From Prolixibacteraceae bacterium (lineage in GTDB: Bacteria > Bacteroidota > Bacteroidia > Bacteroidales > Prolixibacteraceae): a DNA stretch of 5,834 nt. Every line of letters begins with the position of its first letter. The stretch's first letter is position 1. Shown here in pieces: positions 1 through 5,834 of this stretch. Made by a program: the position numbers and the translations under genes. The notes under the pieces were generated by a model. That model had not been told where the DNA came from and did no database searches. It saw only the letters and a program-made list of their open reading frames with translations. The stretch covers positions 1 through 5,834 of the forward strand of contig JACMKG010000073.1 of the NCBI GenBank assembly GCA_014380255.1, read 5' to 3'.

Positions 1-953
1 CCTCCAACGACAATCATGATGGTTTTTGCATCCAGAAATACTTCGGCAGTCATCGTTGCTCCAACAGTTAGTCCAAGAAAAATAGTAGCGGTATTCAGTA
101 TTGAACCAGTTGCCGCTTCACTTAAACGAGCGACATTTACTCCAATTTCTTTTATTAGGTTACCGAAAAGCAACATTCCTAAAAGGGGAACTGCAGAAGG
201 AACAAAAATTGAAATAATAATTCCCAATACGATAGGGAATGCAATTTTTACCGCCCGCAGGTTTTTAATCTTCAATTTGGAAGGATATTGCTTATCCATA
301 TCCTTCATGTGGATTAAAAGTTCTTTTTTTGAACAAGTCAACCGAACAACTAATGGAATGATTACTGGTACCAAAGCCATATAAGAATAGGCAGCAATAG
401 CAATTGGACCTAGTAAATGAGGAGCCAGTTTAATGGTTGTATAAATGGCCGTTGGACCATCGGCACCGCCAATAATTCCAAGAGAAGCTGCTTCCTTAGC
501 CGTAAAACCTAAGGCTATTGCTGCAATTAAGACAATAAAGATTCCTAACTGAGCGGAAGCACCAAAGAAAGCCAGCCTAAGATTACGTAACATCGGACCA
601 AAATCGGTGAGTGCACCAATACCCATAAAGATAATGGGTGGTAAAAACCCGGTCTTAATTAATGCGTAATACAGGAAGTTCATGATACCATGATCAGTTG
701 CTATTTCAAGTAAATTCTTAGTATGTCCATCACCCAGGTTGATGAAATCGGCCGATACAACGCCCATACCGCCTCCGGGAAGGTTTGCAAGAATAACGCC
801 AAATGCAATGGGAACCAAAAGTAATGGTTCGTATTGTTTGCGAATGCCGAGATACAGCAGGAACGATCCGATAGCCAACATTAACAGATAACCAGGATTT
901 GCAATAAAATCCTGGATAGCTGTCATTTTATAGAGATTTTCAAGAATACCCAT
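1..953 (-). CDS. oadB: Sodium-translocating decarboxylase beta subunit (OadB), 3' end outside window
   Basis: Integral membrane subunit of the biotin-dependent Na+ pump. In this family it decarboxylates carboxybiotin carried by OadA and couples this to Na+ export across the inner membrane. The frame is open from an ATG at 953 to the left edge, giving 317 residues of a protein usually about 400 long; the C-terminus is missing. Visible hallmarks are the N-terminal YEPLLLVPIAFG (residues 41-52), MGIGALTDFGP (110-120) and GIIGGADGPTAIY (159-171). Asp165 in the last motif matches the essential membrane aspartate known as D203 in Klebsiella OadB. The conserved C-terminal Asn/Ser region of the family would lie beyond the edge. 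Several hydrophobic segments are clear (about 22-37, 43-58, 128-150, 180-204, 236-256). The start is 11 bp after the oadA stop with no strong Shine-Dalgarno sequence, suggesting co-transcription and perhaps translational coupling. The family also serves methylmalonyl-CoA and glutaconyl-CoA pumps; oxaloacetate is inferred from the neighbouring alpha subunit. Confidence 0.95.
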   Translation of the reverse strand, partial: MGILENLYKMTAIQDFIANPGYLLMLAIGSFLLYLGIRKQYEPLLLVPIAFGVILANLPGGGMGVVSADFINLGDGHTKNLLEIATDHGIMNFLYYALIKTGFLPPIIFMGIGALTDFGPMLRNLRLAFFGASAQLGIFIVLIAAIALGFTAKEAASLGIIGGADGPTAIYTTIKLAPHLLGPIAIAAYSYMALVPVIIPLVVRLTCSKKELLIHMKDMDKQYPSKLKIKNLRAVKIAFPIVLGIIISIFVPSAVPLLGMLLFGNLIKEIGVNVARLSEAATGSILNTATIFLGLTVGATMTAEVFLDAKTIMIVVG

Positions 954-964
954 CTGTAGCTATC

Positions 965-2866
965 TTATTTGATTTTAACCATTACATCATCTTCTTCAAT
1001 CTCGGAACCTGTATTGCAACAGATTTCAACAACTACTCCTGATACGTCTGAACGAATAGCATTGAAGGTTTTCATTGCTTCGACATAACCGATAAGATCT
1101 CCCACTTTAATGGAGTCTCCTACTTTAATGGGCGTTTCAGAGCTTTCTTTGGTCAGGTAAAATTTACCTTCAAGGGGTGCTAGGATTTCTTTCACCTTTC
1201 CTTGAGGCGCTGAAGTCTCTACCGGTGCAACCGCAACAGGATTTGAAGCCACAGGACTTGCTGCTTTTGAATCTCCGTAATCGACAGATACCTGGAACCT
1301 TTCACCTTCAACATTTACAAACATGGTTGTAGGCATCAATACTGGAGCAGTGGTCGAATCATTTACCTTTGCTGGAGCAGTTCCTTCATTTATACCACCA
1401 CCTTCAATCCGGCGTTTAGCCAAATCCTCTTCAAATGCTTTTTTGGCAGCACCTGATTTATAAGCGCGGTATTCCTGTGGATGCATGGCCAGTTCAAACA
1501 ATTCTTCATCGTCTTTACCAGTATCCCATCCTTTTTCAATCATTTCCTTACGGAACGTATCCAATGCATTTGGATACAGATCCTGAGGATTACCTGTGTA
1601 GAAATCTTTTCCTGCTTCCTTAGCCAGTTTAACAATCTCAGGCGACAATTCTCCAGGAAGTCTTCCACCATTTCCAGTCAACATATCCCAGATATTATCG
1701 GCAATCATACTCCAGCGTTTTTCGCCTTTTTCGATTTGCATCACGTTCATCAGGGCTAGGTTTTTCACATACTGACTGTAAGGGGTAACCAGGGGTGGAT
1801 AACCCAACATTGGCCAAATATATTCAACCTCGTTAAAAAGTTTAATCAGAAGATCATCCTGTGATAATTGAGGCTTGTTGTGTTTTACCATCCATTTGTT
1901 AAGGCTGGCCAGGTTATTCTCCAGATCAGACATCAGCGATCCCATCATGCCACCGGGTAATCCGGGGCCGATAAGCATGGAATTCATGTATCGGTTTTTA
2001 GGATCAATGTAGAAGCCCAAAAAGTCATCAATAAATTCCTGAGTTAAAGAGCGCACTTTCATGTATGCATCCATATTAATAGCAGGAACATCAAATCCGT
2101 CATCCTGAAGCATGGCATGGACGGCTAACAAATCGATATGACCTGTTCCCCATGAAAGAGGTTCCATAGCCACATCAATGTAATCAACCCCAGCGCGACA
2201 TACCTCCAGGATCGTTGCCATAGCAAAACCAGGTCCTGAATGAGAGTGGTATTCCAATGGAATTTCAGGGTGCAATGCTTTGATCCCTTTAACAATCTTT
2301 CCTAACCATGCCGGACGTGCAATGCCAGCCATGTCTTTTAAACAGATTTCATCGGCTCCTCCTTTGATTAGTTCATCAGCCAATTTTACAAAGCTTTCAA
2401 CCGTGTGTACTTTTGAATAAGTAAGGCTAAGGGTAGCCTGAGCAATCATTCCGCCTTCTTTGGCAAACTTTACCGAGTCCAGAATGTTCCGGGGATCATT
2501 AAGTCCGCAGAAAGAACGGGAGATATCAGTTCCCTGTTTTTTCTTTACTTTAAACATCAATTGACGTACATCAGCAGGAACAGGATTCATTCTGATTCCG
2601 TTTAAAGCTCGTTCCAGCATATGGGTCTGGATCCCAGCATCGTTGAATGGTTTAGTCCATTCGCGAACCGATTTATTAGGGTTTTCCCCAAACAACAGAT
2701 TAATTTGCTCGAATCCACCACCATTGGTTTCAACCCGTGCAAAACATCCCATGTCCACAATATGTGGAGCTACCTTCACCAACTGATCAACACGTGGTAC
2801 ATACTTTCCAGATGATTGCCACATATCACGGTAAACCAATGAAAATTTAATCTTTCTTCCAGTCAT
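965..2866 (-). CDS. oadA: Oxaloacetate decarboxylase alpha subunit / pyruvate carboxylase subunit B-like, with C-terminal biotinyl domain
   Basis: Cytoplasmic carboxyltransferase that moves the carboxyl group of an oxo-acid, most likely oxaloacetate, to its own biotin, which then swings to OadB. Numbering is for 633 residues from the ATG at 2866. An upstream in-frame TTG at 2875 would add three residues, but the ATG gives the N-terminus MTGRKIKFSLVYRDMWQ, which I recall as typical of Bacteroidota homologues. An HMGL-like TIM barrel fills roughly 5-270. Its metal and active-site residues are visible: Asp14 in RDMWQS, Lys177 in KDMAG (the carbamylated Lys of the family), His207 and His209 in YHSHSG, and Arg86. 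A conserved PYC/OADA domain follows, with LPGGMM (303-308) and Thr361 in VTPYSQ. An Ala/Pro/Ser-rich linker (about 491-557) leads to a biotinyl domain (558-633) with EAMK, biotin site Lys599. The usual LRDAHQS reads YRDMWQS here (His to Trp), and VECWGG reads VETNGG. No biotin carboxylase gene is in the window, and OadG and OadB flank it, so a decarboxylase role is favoured over pyruvate carboxylation. Confidence 0.93.
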   Translation of the reverse strand: MTGRKIKFSLVYRDMWQSSGKYVPRVDQLVKVAPHIVDMGCFARVETNGGGFEQINLLFGENPNKSVREWTKPFNDAGIQTHMLERALNGIRMNPVPADVRQLMFKVKKKQGTDISRSFCGLNDPRNILDSVKFAKEGGMIAQATLSLTYSKVHTVESFVKLADELIKGGADEICLKDMAGIARPAWLGKIVKGIKALHPEIPLEYHSHSGPGFAMATILEVCRAGVDYIDVAMEPLSWGTGHIDLLAVHAMLQDDGFDVPAINMDAYMKVRSLTQEFIDDFLGFYIDPKNRYMNSMLIGPGLPGGMMGSLMSDLENNLASLNKWMVKHNKPQLSQDDLLIKLFNEVEYIWPMLGYPPLVTPYSQYVKNLALMNVMQIEKGEKRWSMIADNIWDMLTGNGGRLPGELSPEIVKLAKEAGKDFYTGNPQDLYPNALDTFRKEMIEKGWDTGKDDEELFELAMHPQEYRAYKSGAAKKAFEEDLAKRRIEGGGINEGTAPAKVNDSTTAPVLMPTTMFVNVEGERFQVSVDYGDSKAASPVASNPVAVAPVETSAPQGKVKEILAPLEGKFYLTKESSETPIKVGDSIKVGDLIGYVEAMKTFNAIRSDVSGVVVEICCNTGSEIEEDDVMVKIK

Positions 2867-2949
2867 AAGTCTCAATAGTCTTAATTCAATGATTTATTAG
2901 TATTAGTTTAATTTTAAAAAGGGAATTAGAAGTTCGTACAGCTATCTGA

Positions 2950-3210
2950 TTAAATTTTCTTTACATCAGTAACCCGGCCAGTACCCTTTGTAACAATGTT
3001 AACGGCCGATACTATAGCAGCCAGTTTTTTAGGATTGATTTCTAATCCAGCAGTACTTGAGTTTTTAGATAGAGGTTTAATGTCTTCATCCATGTATTTA
3101 TTTACAAACCGGATTATTAGATTTCCAATAATCACAACAATGGCTAAAATTATAAAAACTGATATCATCCCAACTCCCAATAATTCGAGAGCCACTCCCA
3201 TTTCATTCAT
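2950..3210 (-). CDS. oadG: Sodium pump decarboxylase gamma subunit (OadG family)
   Basis: Small membrane subunit of 86 residues, a normal size for the family. In characterised pumps the gamma subunit holds the alpha and beta subunits together. A short N-terminus (MNEMGVALELLG) precedes one strong transmembrane helix at about residues 10-35. A basic and acidic stretch (FVNKYMDEDIKP) follows, and then a cytoplasmic tail in which NPKKLAAIVSAVNIV resembles the short Pro-Lys-Lys/Ala-rich helix common in OadG proteins. The His-rich zinc-binding tail described for Klebsiella OadG is not seen. The sequence alone is weakly diagnostic; the call rests on the helix, the size and the place directly upstream of oadA and oadB. 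It is the first gene of the operon. A 74-bp AT-rich gap separates it from oadA, in which I see no terminator. No clear Shine-Dalgarno sequence precedes the ATG at 3210. Confidence 0.88.
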   Translation of the reverse strand: MNEMGVALELLGVGMISVFIILAIVVIIGNLIIRFVNKYMDEDIKPLSKNSSTAGLEINPKKLAAIVSAVNIVTKGTGRVTDVKKI

Positions 3211-3231
3211 GATTTACAATATTAAGTTTAG

Positions 3232-3242
3232 AAAAAAAAAAA
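3232..3242. repeat. Homopolymer of 11 A (T on the coding strand) upstream of oadG
   Basis: Eleven consecutive A residues on the plus strand, so eleven T on the strand that encodes oadG, ending 21 bp before its ATG. It probably lies in the oadG leader or promoter. Such a tract can slip during replication, and a T tract can also bend DNA or act as an untranslated U-rich leader. No hairpin abuts it, so it is not an intrinsic terminator on its own. Confidence 0.8.
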
Positions 3243-3315
3243 CACTTCCCATATTAAACATTTGTGATGTAATGTTAATAATTTATATTTTTAACCTAAA
3301 GTAGTAAGTTTTAGA

Positions 3316-3337
3316 TTTCAATTTCTTTTCAATTTCT
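3316..3337. repeat. Exact 11-bp tandem repeat, two copies, upstream of oadG
   Basis: TTTCAATTTCT occurs twice back to back (3316-3326 and 3327-3337). The adjacent 22 bp (3338-3359) form a second, imperfect pair of 11-bp units, TAACACTCGGA and TAACACAGCGA, matching at 8 of 11 positions. A spacing of 11 bp is close to one helical turn, so a repeated protein site is possible, but low complexity may explain it equally well. It lies between the rpoC-operon terminator and oadG, where the promoter of the oad operon is expected. Confidence 0.6.
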
Positions 3338-3339
3338 TA

Positions 3340-3377
3340 ACACTCGGATAACACAGCGAAAGCGATTATTTGAGTGT
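3340..3377. other. Imperfect inverted repeat in the spacer upstream of oadG
   Basis: ACACTC (3340-3345) pairs with GAGTGT (3372-3377). Inside, after a symmetric 2 by 2 mismatch, a further 4 bp can pair (ATAA with TTAT), leaving a 14-base loop. No T tract follows on the minus strand, so it is not a terminator. It could be an operator or a weak leader hairpin of the oad transcript. The length is modest and chance is a real alternative. Confidence 0.3.
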
Positions 3378-3384
3378 CACCTAT

Positions 3385-3424
3385 AACAAAAAAGAGAGGG
3401 TGCCAAATTTTGGCACCCTCTCTT
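3385..3424 (-). terminator. Intrinsic terminator of the rpoC-DUF3467 operon
   Basis: A perfect 14-bp stem, AAGAGAGGGTGCCA (3392-3405) with its complement at 3411-3424, closes a 5-base AATTT loop. Read on the minus strand, the stem is followed by TTTTGTT (with two further T in the stem base), the expected U tract. It begins 26 bp after the stop codon of the DUF3467 gene and so separates the RNA polymerase operon from the oad operon. On the plus strand the bases after the stem are less T-rich, so minus-strand termination is the main role. Confidence 0.93.
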
Positions 3425-3450
3425 ACTATTTTATATTTCCGATGTAGGAC

Positions 3451-3771
3451 TCAAGCAATAGGTGTAGGACCACCAAAAGCCATGGGAGGCAGACCTGGAT
3501 CATGCCCTCTTACATTCTTTATTGAGCCATTTACACTTTCAAATTTTTGAATGTTATCCTGCAGTGCCATCAATAACCGTTTGGCATGTTCAGGCGTCAG
3601 GATGATCCTTGATTTTACATTCGCTTTTGGAATGCCAGGCATAACCCGAATAAAATCAAGAACAAATTCTGAACTTGAATGTGTAATAACAGCAAGGTTG
3701 GAATATATCCCTTGTGCGATCTCCTCAGATAATTCGATCTGCAATTGGTTGCTATTCTTTGAGTCTTCCAT
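3451..3771 (-). CDS. DUF3467 family protein coupled to rpoC
   Basis: A 106-residue protein of the DUF3467 family, function unknown. I recognise it from the conserved core GIYSNLAVITHSSSEFVLDF (22-41), VMPGIPKANVKSRIILTPEH (43-62) and AKRLLMALQDNIQKFE (63-78). The N-terminus is polar and acidic, and the last 20 residues are rich in Gly and Pro (HDPGLPPMAFGGPTPIA), probably flexible. There is no signal peptide, membrane segment or cysteine motif, so it is likely a small cytoplasmic protein. The ATG at 3771 lies only 2 bp after the rpoC stop codon, with a weak purine stretch (AAGAGAC) inside the end of rpoC, so translational coupling is likely. A strong terminator follows. To my knowledge this rpoC-DUF3467 order is common in Bacteroidota, which suggests, without proving, a link to RNA polymerase or to the expression of the operon. 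Confidence 0.88.
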   Translation of the reverse strand: MEDSKNSNQLQIELSEEIAQGIYSNLAVITHSSSEFVLDFIRVMPGIPKANVKSRIILTPEHAKRLLMALQDNIQKFESVNGSIKNVRGHDPGLPPMAFGGPTPIA

Positions 3772-3773
3772 AC

Positions 3774-5834
3774 TTAGTCTCTTGTAATTCTTTCAGATTC
3801 CTTTGTTTCGCTCATTTTATCATACTCGTCTCTTGAGCCAACAATCAAATTCTTGTATTCTTTCAAGCCGGTACCTGCAGGTATGAGATGGCCGCAAATA
3901 ACATTCTCTTTTAAGCCATCCAGATAATCTACTTTTCCATGAATTGCAGCTTCATTCAATACTTTGGTTGTTTCCTGGAATGATGCGGCTGACAACCAAC
4001 TACGTGTTTGAAGCGAAGCCCTTGTAATCCCTTGAAGGATCTGGCTGGACGTTGCAGGAATGGCATCCCTTCCTTCAACCAGCTGCTTGTCGCGGCGGCG
4101 AAGTGTTGAGTTTTCATCCCTTAAACGACGGGAAGTAATAATCTGTCCCGGTTTCAAGCTATCAGAATCACCTGCCTCTATAACAACCTTCTTGTTATAA
4201 ATCCAGTCATTTTCATGTAGGAATTCATGCTTGTCAACGATTTGCTTTTCAAGGAATCTGGTATCTCCCGGATCATCGATCTCAACTTTACGCATCATCT
4301 GGCGAATAATCACCTCGTAATGCTTGTCGTTGATTTTCACCCCCTGCATCCGGTATACATCCTGAACTTCATTCAAAATATATTCCTGAACTGCTGTTGG
4401 GCCTTTGATGGCCAGAATATCTGATGGAGTGATTGCACCGTCAGACAGTGGGATTCCAGCACGTATATAGTCATTTTCCTGAACAAGAATCTGACGTGAT
4501 AATGGTACCAGGTAACGTTTAACTTCACCTGTTTTTGATGTTACCACGATTTCGCGGTTACCACGTTTGATCTTTCCAAGAGAAATTTCACCATCGATTT
4601 CAGAAACAATAGCAGGGTTTGAAGGATTTCTTGCTTCGAACAACTCAGTTACTCGGGGCAAACCTCCCGTGATATCACCGGCTTTACCGGCAGCACGTGG
4701 AATTTTCACCAACACAGCACCCGCTTCAACAACTTGTCCCTCTTCAACGGCCATGTGACCACCTACCGGTAAGTTATAAGTACGGATCGTGTCACCCTGT
4801 TCATCCAAAATCCTTAATGAAGGATTCTTTGTTTTATCCCTTGTTTCAATGATTACCTTTTCCTTGTATCCGGTTTGCTCATCGGATTCTTCACGGTAAG
4901 TTATGCCATCGATAACCTGTTCGAAAGAAACTTTTCCTTTGAACTCAGTAATGATAACACCGTTGTAAGGATCCCATTCACAAATACGCATTCCTTTTTT
5001 AACTTCCTGCCCATTTTCGATGAACAGTTTAGATCCATATGGAATACTATGAGTTGAAAGCTGAATTCTGGTATTTTTGTCGATGATACGCAATTCTGAC
5101 AGACGGCTTACAACAATGTCGGTTTTAACACCTTCTTCATTGTAGGATCCTACAACACGCAGTTCATCGATTTCAGCGATACCATCGTATTTTGATTCGA
5201 CAGCCGACTGAGTAGAGATGTTACCGGCGATACCCCCTACGTGGAATGTACGCAGAGTAAGCTGTGTTCCAGGCTCACCGATTGACTGAGCTGCAATAAC
5301 ACCTACAGCTTCACCACGCTGAACCATTGTGCTTCCTGCCAGGTTCAAACCATAACATTTGGCACAAACGCCAACCTTCGATTCACATGTCAATACTGAA
5401 CGAATCTCAACTGATTCAATTGGTGATTCTTCAATTTTCCTTGCGATTTCGTCAGTAACGATTTCACCTGAACCAACAATCAATTCACCTGACAGCGGAT
5501 TGAAAATATCATGAACAGTGGTACGTCCGATGATTCTTTCAACCAGCGAAGCTACGATTTCTTCGTTGTTCTTTATGGCAGAAGCAATCAGCCCGCGCAA
5601 AGTACCGCAATCCTCTTCCTGGATAATAACGTCCTGAGCGACGTCTACCAACCTACGGGTCAGGTAACCGGCGTCAGCCGTTTTAAGAGCCGTATCCGCC
5701 AAACCTTTACGAGCTCCGTGGGTTGAAATAAAGTATTCCAAAACCGACAGTCCTTCTTTAAAGTTCGCAAGAATAGGGTTTTCAATAATCTGAGAACCCG
5801 TTGATCCTGATTTCTGTGGTTTAGCCATCAAACC
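3774..5834 (-). CDS. rpoC: DNA-directed RNA polymerase subunit beta', C-terminal half (5' end outside window)
   Basis: Catalytic beta' subunit of RNA polymerase. The frame is open at the right edge: the first codons read [10 protein letters not shown], an internal conserved motif (GLMAKPDG in E. coli), so this is not a start. The 686 visible residues are roughly the last half of a protein of about 1,400. In order: the bridge helix (about 30-68, with [18 protein letters not shown]), the second zinc site (Cys76, Cys150, Cys157, Cys160), and the trigger-loop N-terminal helix [16 protein letters not shown] with Arg195 and catalytic His198. A roughly 180-residue insertion (about 206-386, comparable to SI3 of E. 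coli) follows. The trigger loop then resumes at [16 protein letters not shown], followed by the conserved [18 protein letters not shown] (488-505) and the C-terminal clamp region with [15 protein letters not shown]. All key residues are intact. The stop at 3774-3776 is 2 bp upstream of the DUF3467 gene. Confidence 0.98.
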   Translation of the reverse strand, partial: GLMAKPQKSGSTGSQIIENPILANFKEGLSVLEYFISTHGARKGLADTALKTADAGYLTRRLVDVAQDVIIQEEDCGTLRGLIASAIKNNEEIVASLVERIIGRTTVHDIFNPLSGELIVGSGEIVTDEIARKIEESPIESVEIRSVLTCESKVGVCAKCYGLNLAGSTMVQRGEAVGVIAAQSIGEPGTQLTLRTFHVGGIAGNISTQSAVESKYDGIAEIDELRVVGSYNEEGVKTDIVVSRLSELRIIDKNTRIQLSTHSIPYGSKLFIENGQEVKKGMRICEWDPYNGVIITEFKGKVSFEQVIDGITYREESDEQTGYKEKVIIETRDKTKNPSLRILDEQGDTIRTYNLPVGGHMAVEEGQVVEAGAVLVKIPRAAGKAGDITGGLPRVTELFEARNPSNPAIVSEIDGEISLGKIKRGNREIVVTSKTGEVKRYLVPLSRQILVQENDYIRAGIPLSDGAITPSDILAIKGPTAVQEYILNEVQDVYRMQGVKINDKHYEVIIRQMMRKVEIDDPGDTRFLEKQIVDKHEFLHENDWIYNKKVVIEAGDSDSLKPGQIITSRRLRDENSTLRRRDKQLVEGRDAIPATSSQILQGITRASLQTRSWLSAASFQETTKVLNEAAIHGKVDYLDGLKENVICGHLIPAGTGLKEYKNLIVGSRDEYDKMSETKESERITRD

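Noticed and set aside
16..384. Plus-strand open frame of 122 codons
   Set aside because: It lies opposite oadB, whose protein sequence is clearly conserved. The translated product resembles no family I know, and it is a frame shadow.
2876..2949. Possible terminator or separate promoter between oadG and oadA
   Set aside because: The 74-bp gap is AT-rich but shows no stem with a T tract and no convincing promoter motif.
2996..3304. Plus-strand open frame of 102 codons opposite oadG and the spacer
   Set aside because: Most of it is the antisense of oadG and the rest is AT-rich spacer, including the A11 tract. No family resemblance and no start signal.
3270..3320. Possible Bacteroidota promoter (TTG near -33 with TACTTTAG as a -7 box) before oadG
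   Set aside because: The -7 element has a mismatch to TAnnTTTG and the spacing of about 15 bp is too short, so I do not call it.
3551..3787. Plus-strand open frame opposite the DUF3467 gene
   Set aside because: Fully antisense to a conserved coding region; the minus-strand protein is recognisable and this one is not.
5511..5726. Plus-strand open frame opposite rpoC, with other similar frames at 4227-4424, 4567-4758 and 4875-5057
   Set aside because: All are antisense to well-conserved RpoC sequence and arise from its codon usage.
1..5834. Mobile element, CRISPR array, tRNA/rRNA gene or defence system
   Set aside because: I saw no terminal repeats, transposase or integrase motifs, spaced direct repeats or RNA-gene sequences; the window is almost filled by core genes.

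Overview
The window is 5.8 kb of chromosome in which every gene lies on the minus strand, so transcription runs from right to left. The protein sequences point to Bacteroidota, probably in or near Bacteroidales/Marinilabiliales. The clues are an RpoC followed after 2 bp by a small DUF3467 protein, an RpoC with a large trigger-loop insertion, a Bacteroidota-style divergent OadA with an RDMWQS motif, AT-rich spacers and weak or absent Shine-Dalgarno sequences. The genus cannot be fixed from this sequence alone.

Right half (3385-5834): the 3' half of rpoC (686 codons visible, 5' part outside the window), then a DUF3467 gene almost fused to it, then a strong intrinsic terminator (3385-3424). This is the tail of an RNA polymerase operon. 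Centre (3211-3384): an AT-rich spacer with no gene. It holds an exact 11-bp tandem repeat, an imperfect inverted repeat and an 11-base A/T homopolymer, and must carry the promoter of the next operon unless that operon depends on read-through.

Left half (1-3210): an operon oadG-oadA-oadB for a biotin-dependent, sodium-translocating decarboxylase of the oxaloacetate decarboxylase type. OadG (one membrane helix) anchors and assembles the complex. OadA (carboxyltransferase plus a C-terminal biotinyl domain) moves CO2 from the oxo-acid to biotin. OadB (multi-spanning membrane protein, cut by the left edge) decarboxylates carboxybiotin and exports Na+.

This is mostly ordinary core-genome content. 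I found no mobile element, CRISPR array, tRNA, rRNA or defence system. The points most worth a second look are the uncharacterised DUF3467 protein coupled to rpoC, the divergent active-site motif of OadA, and the small repeats in the spacer upstream of oadG.
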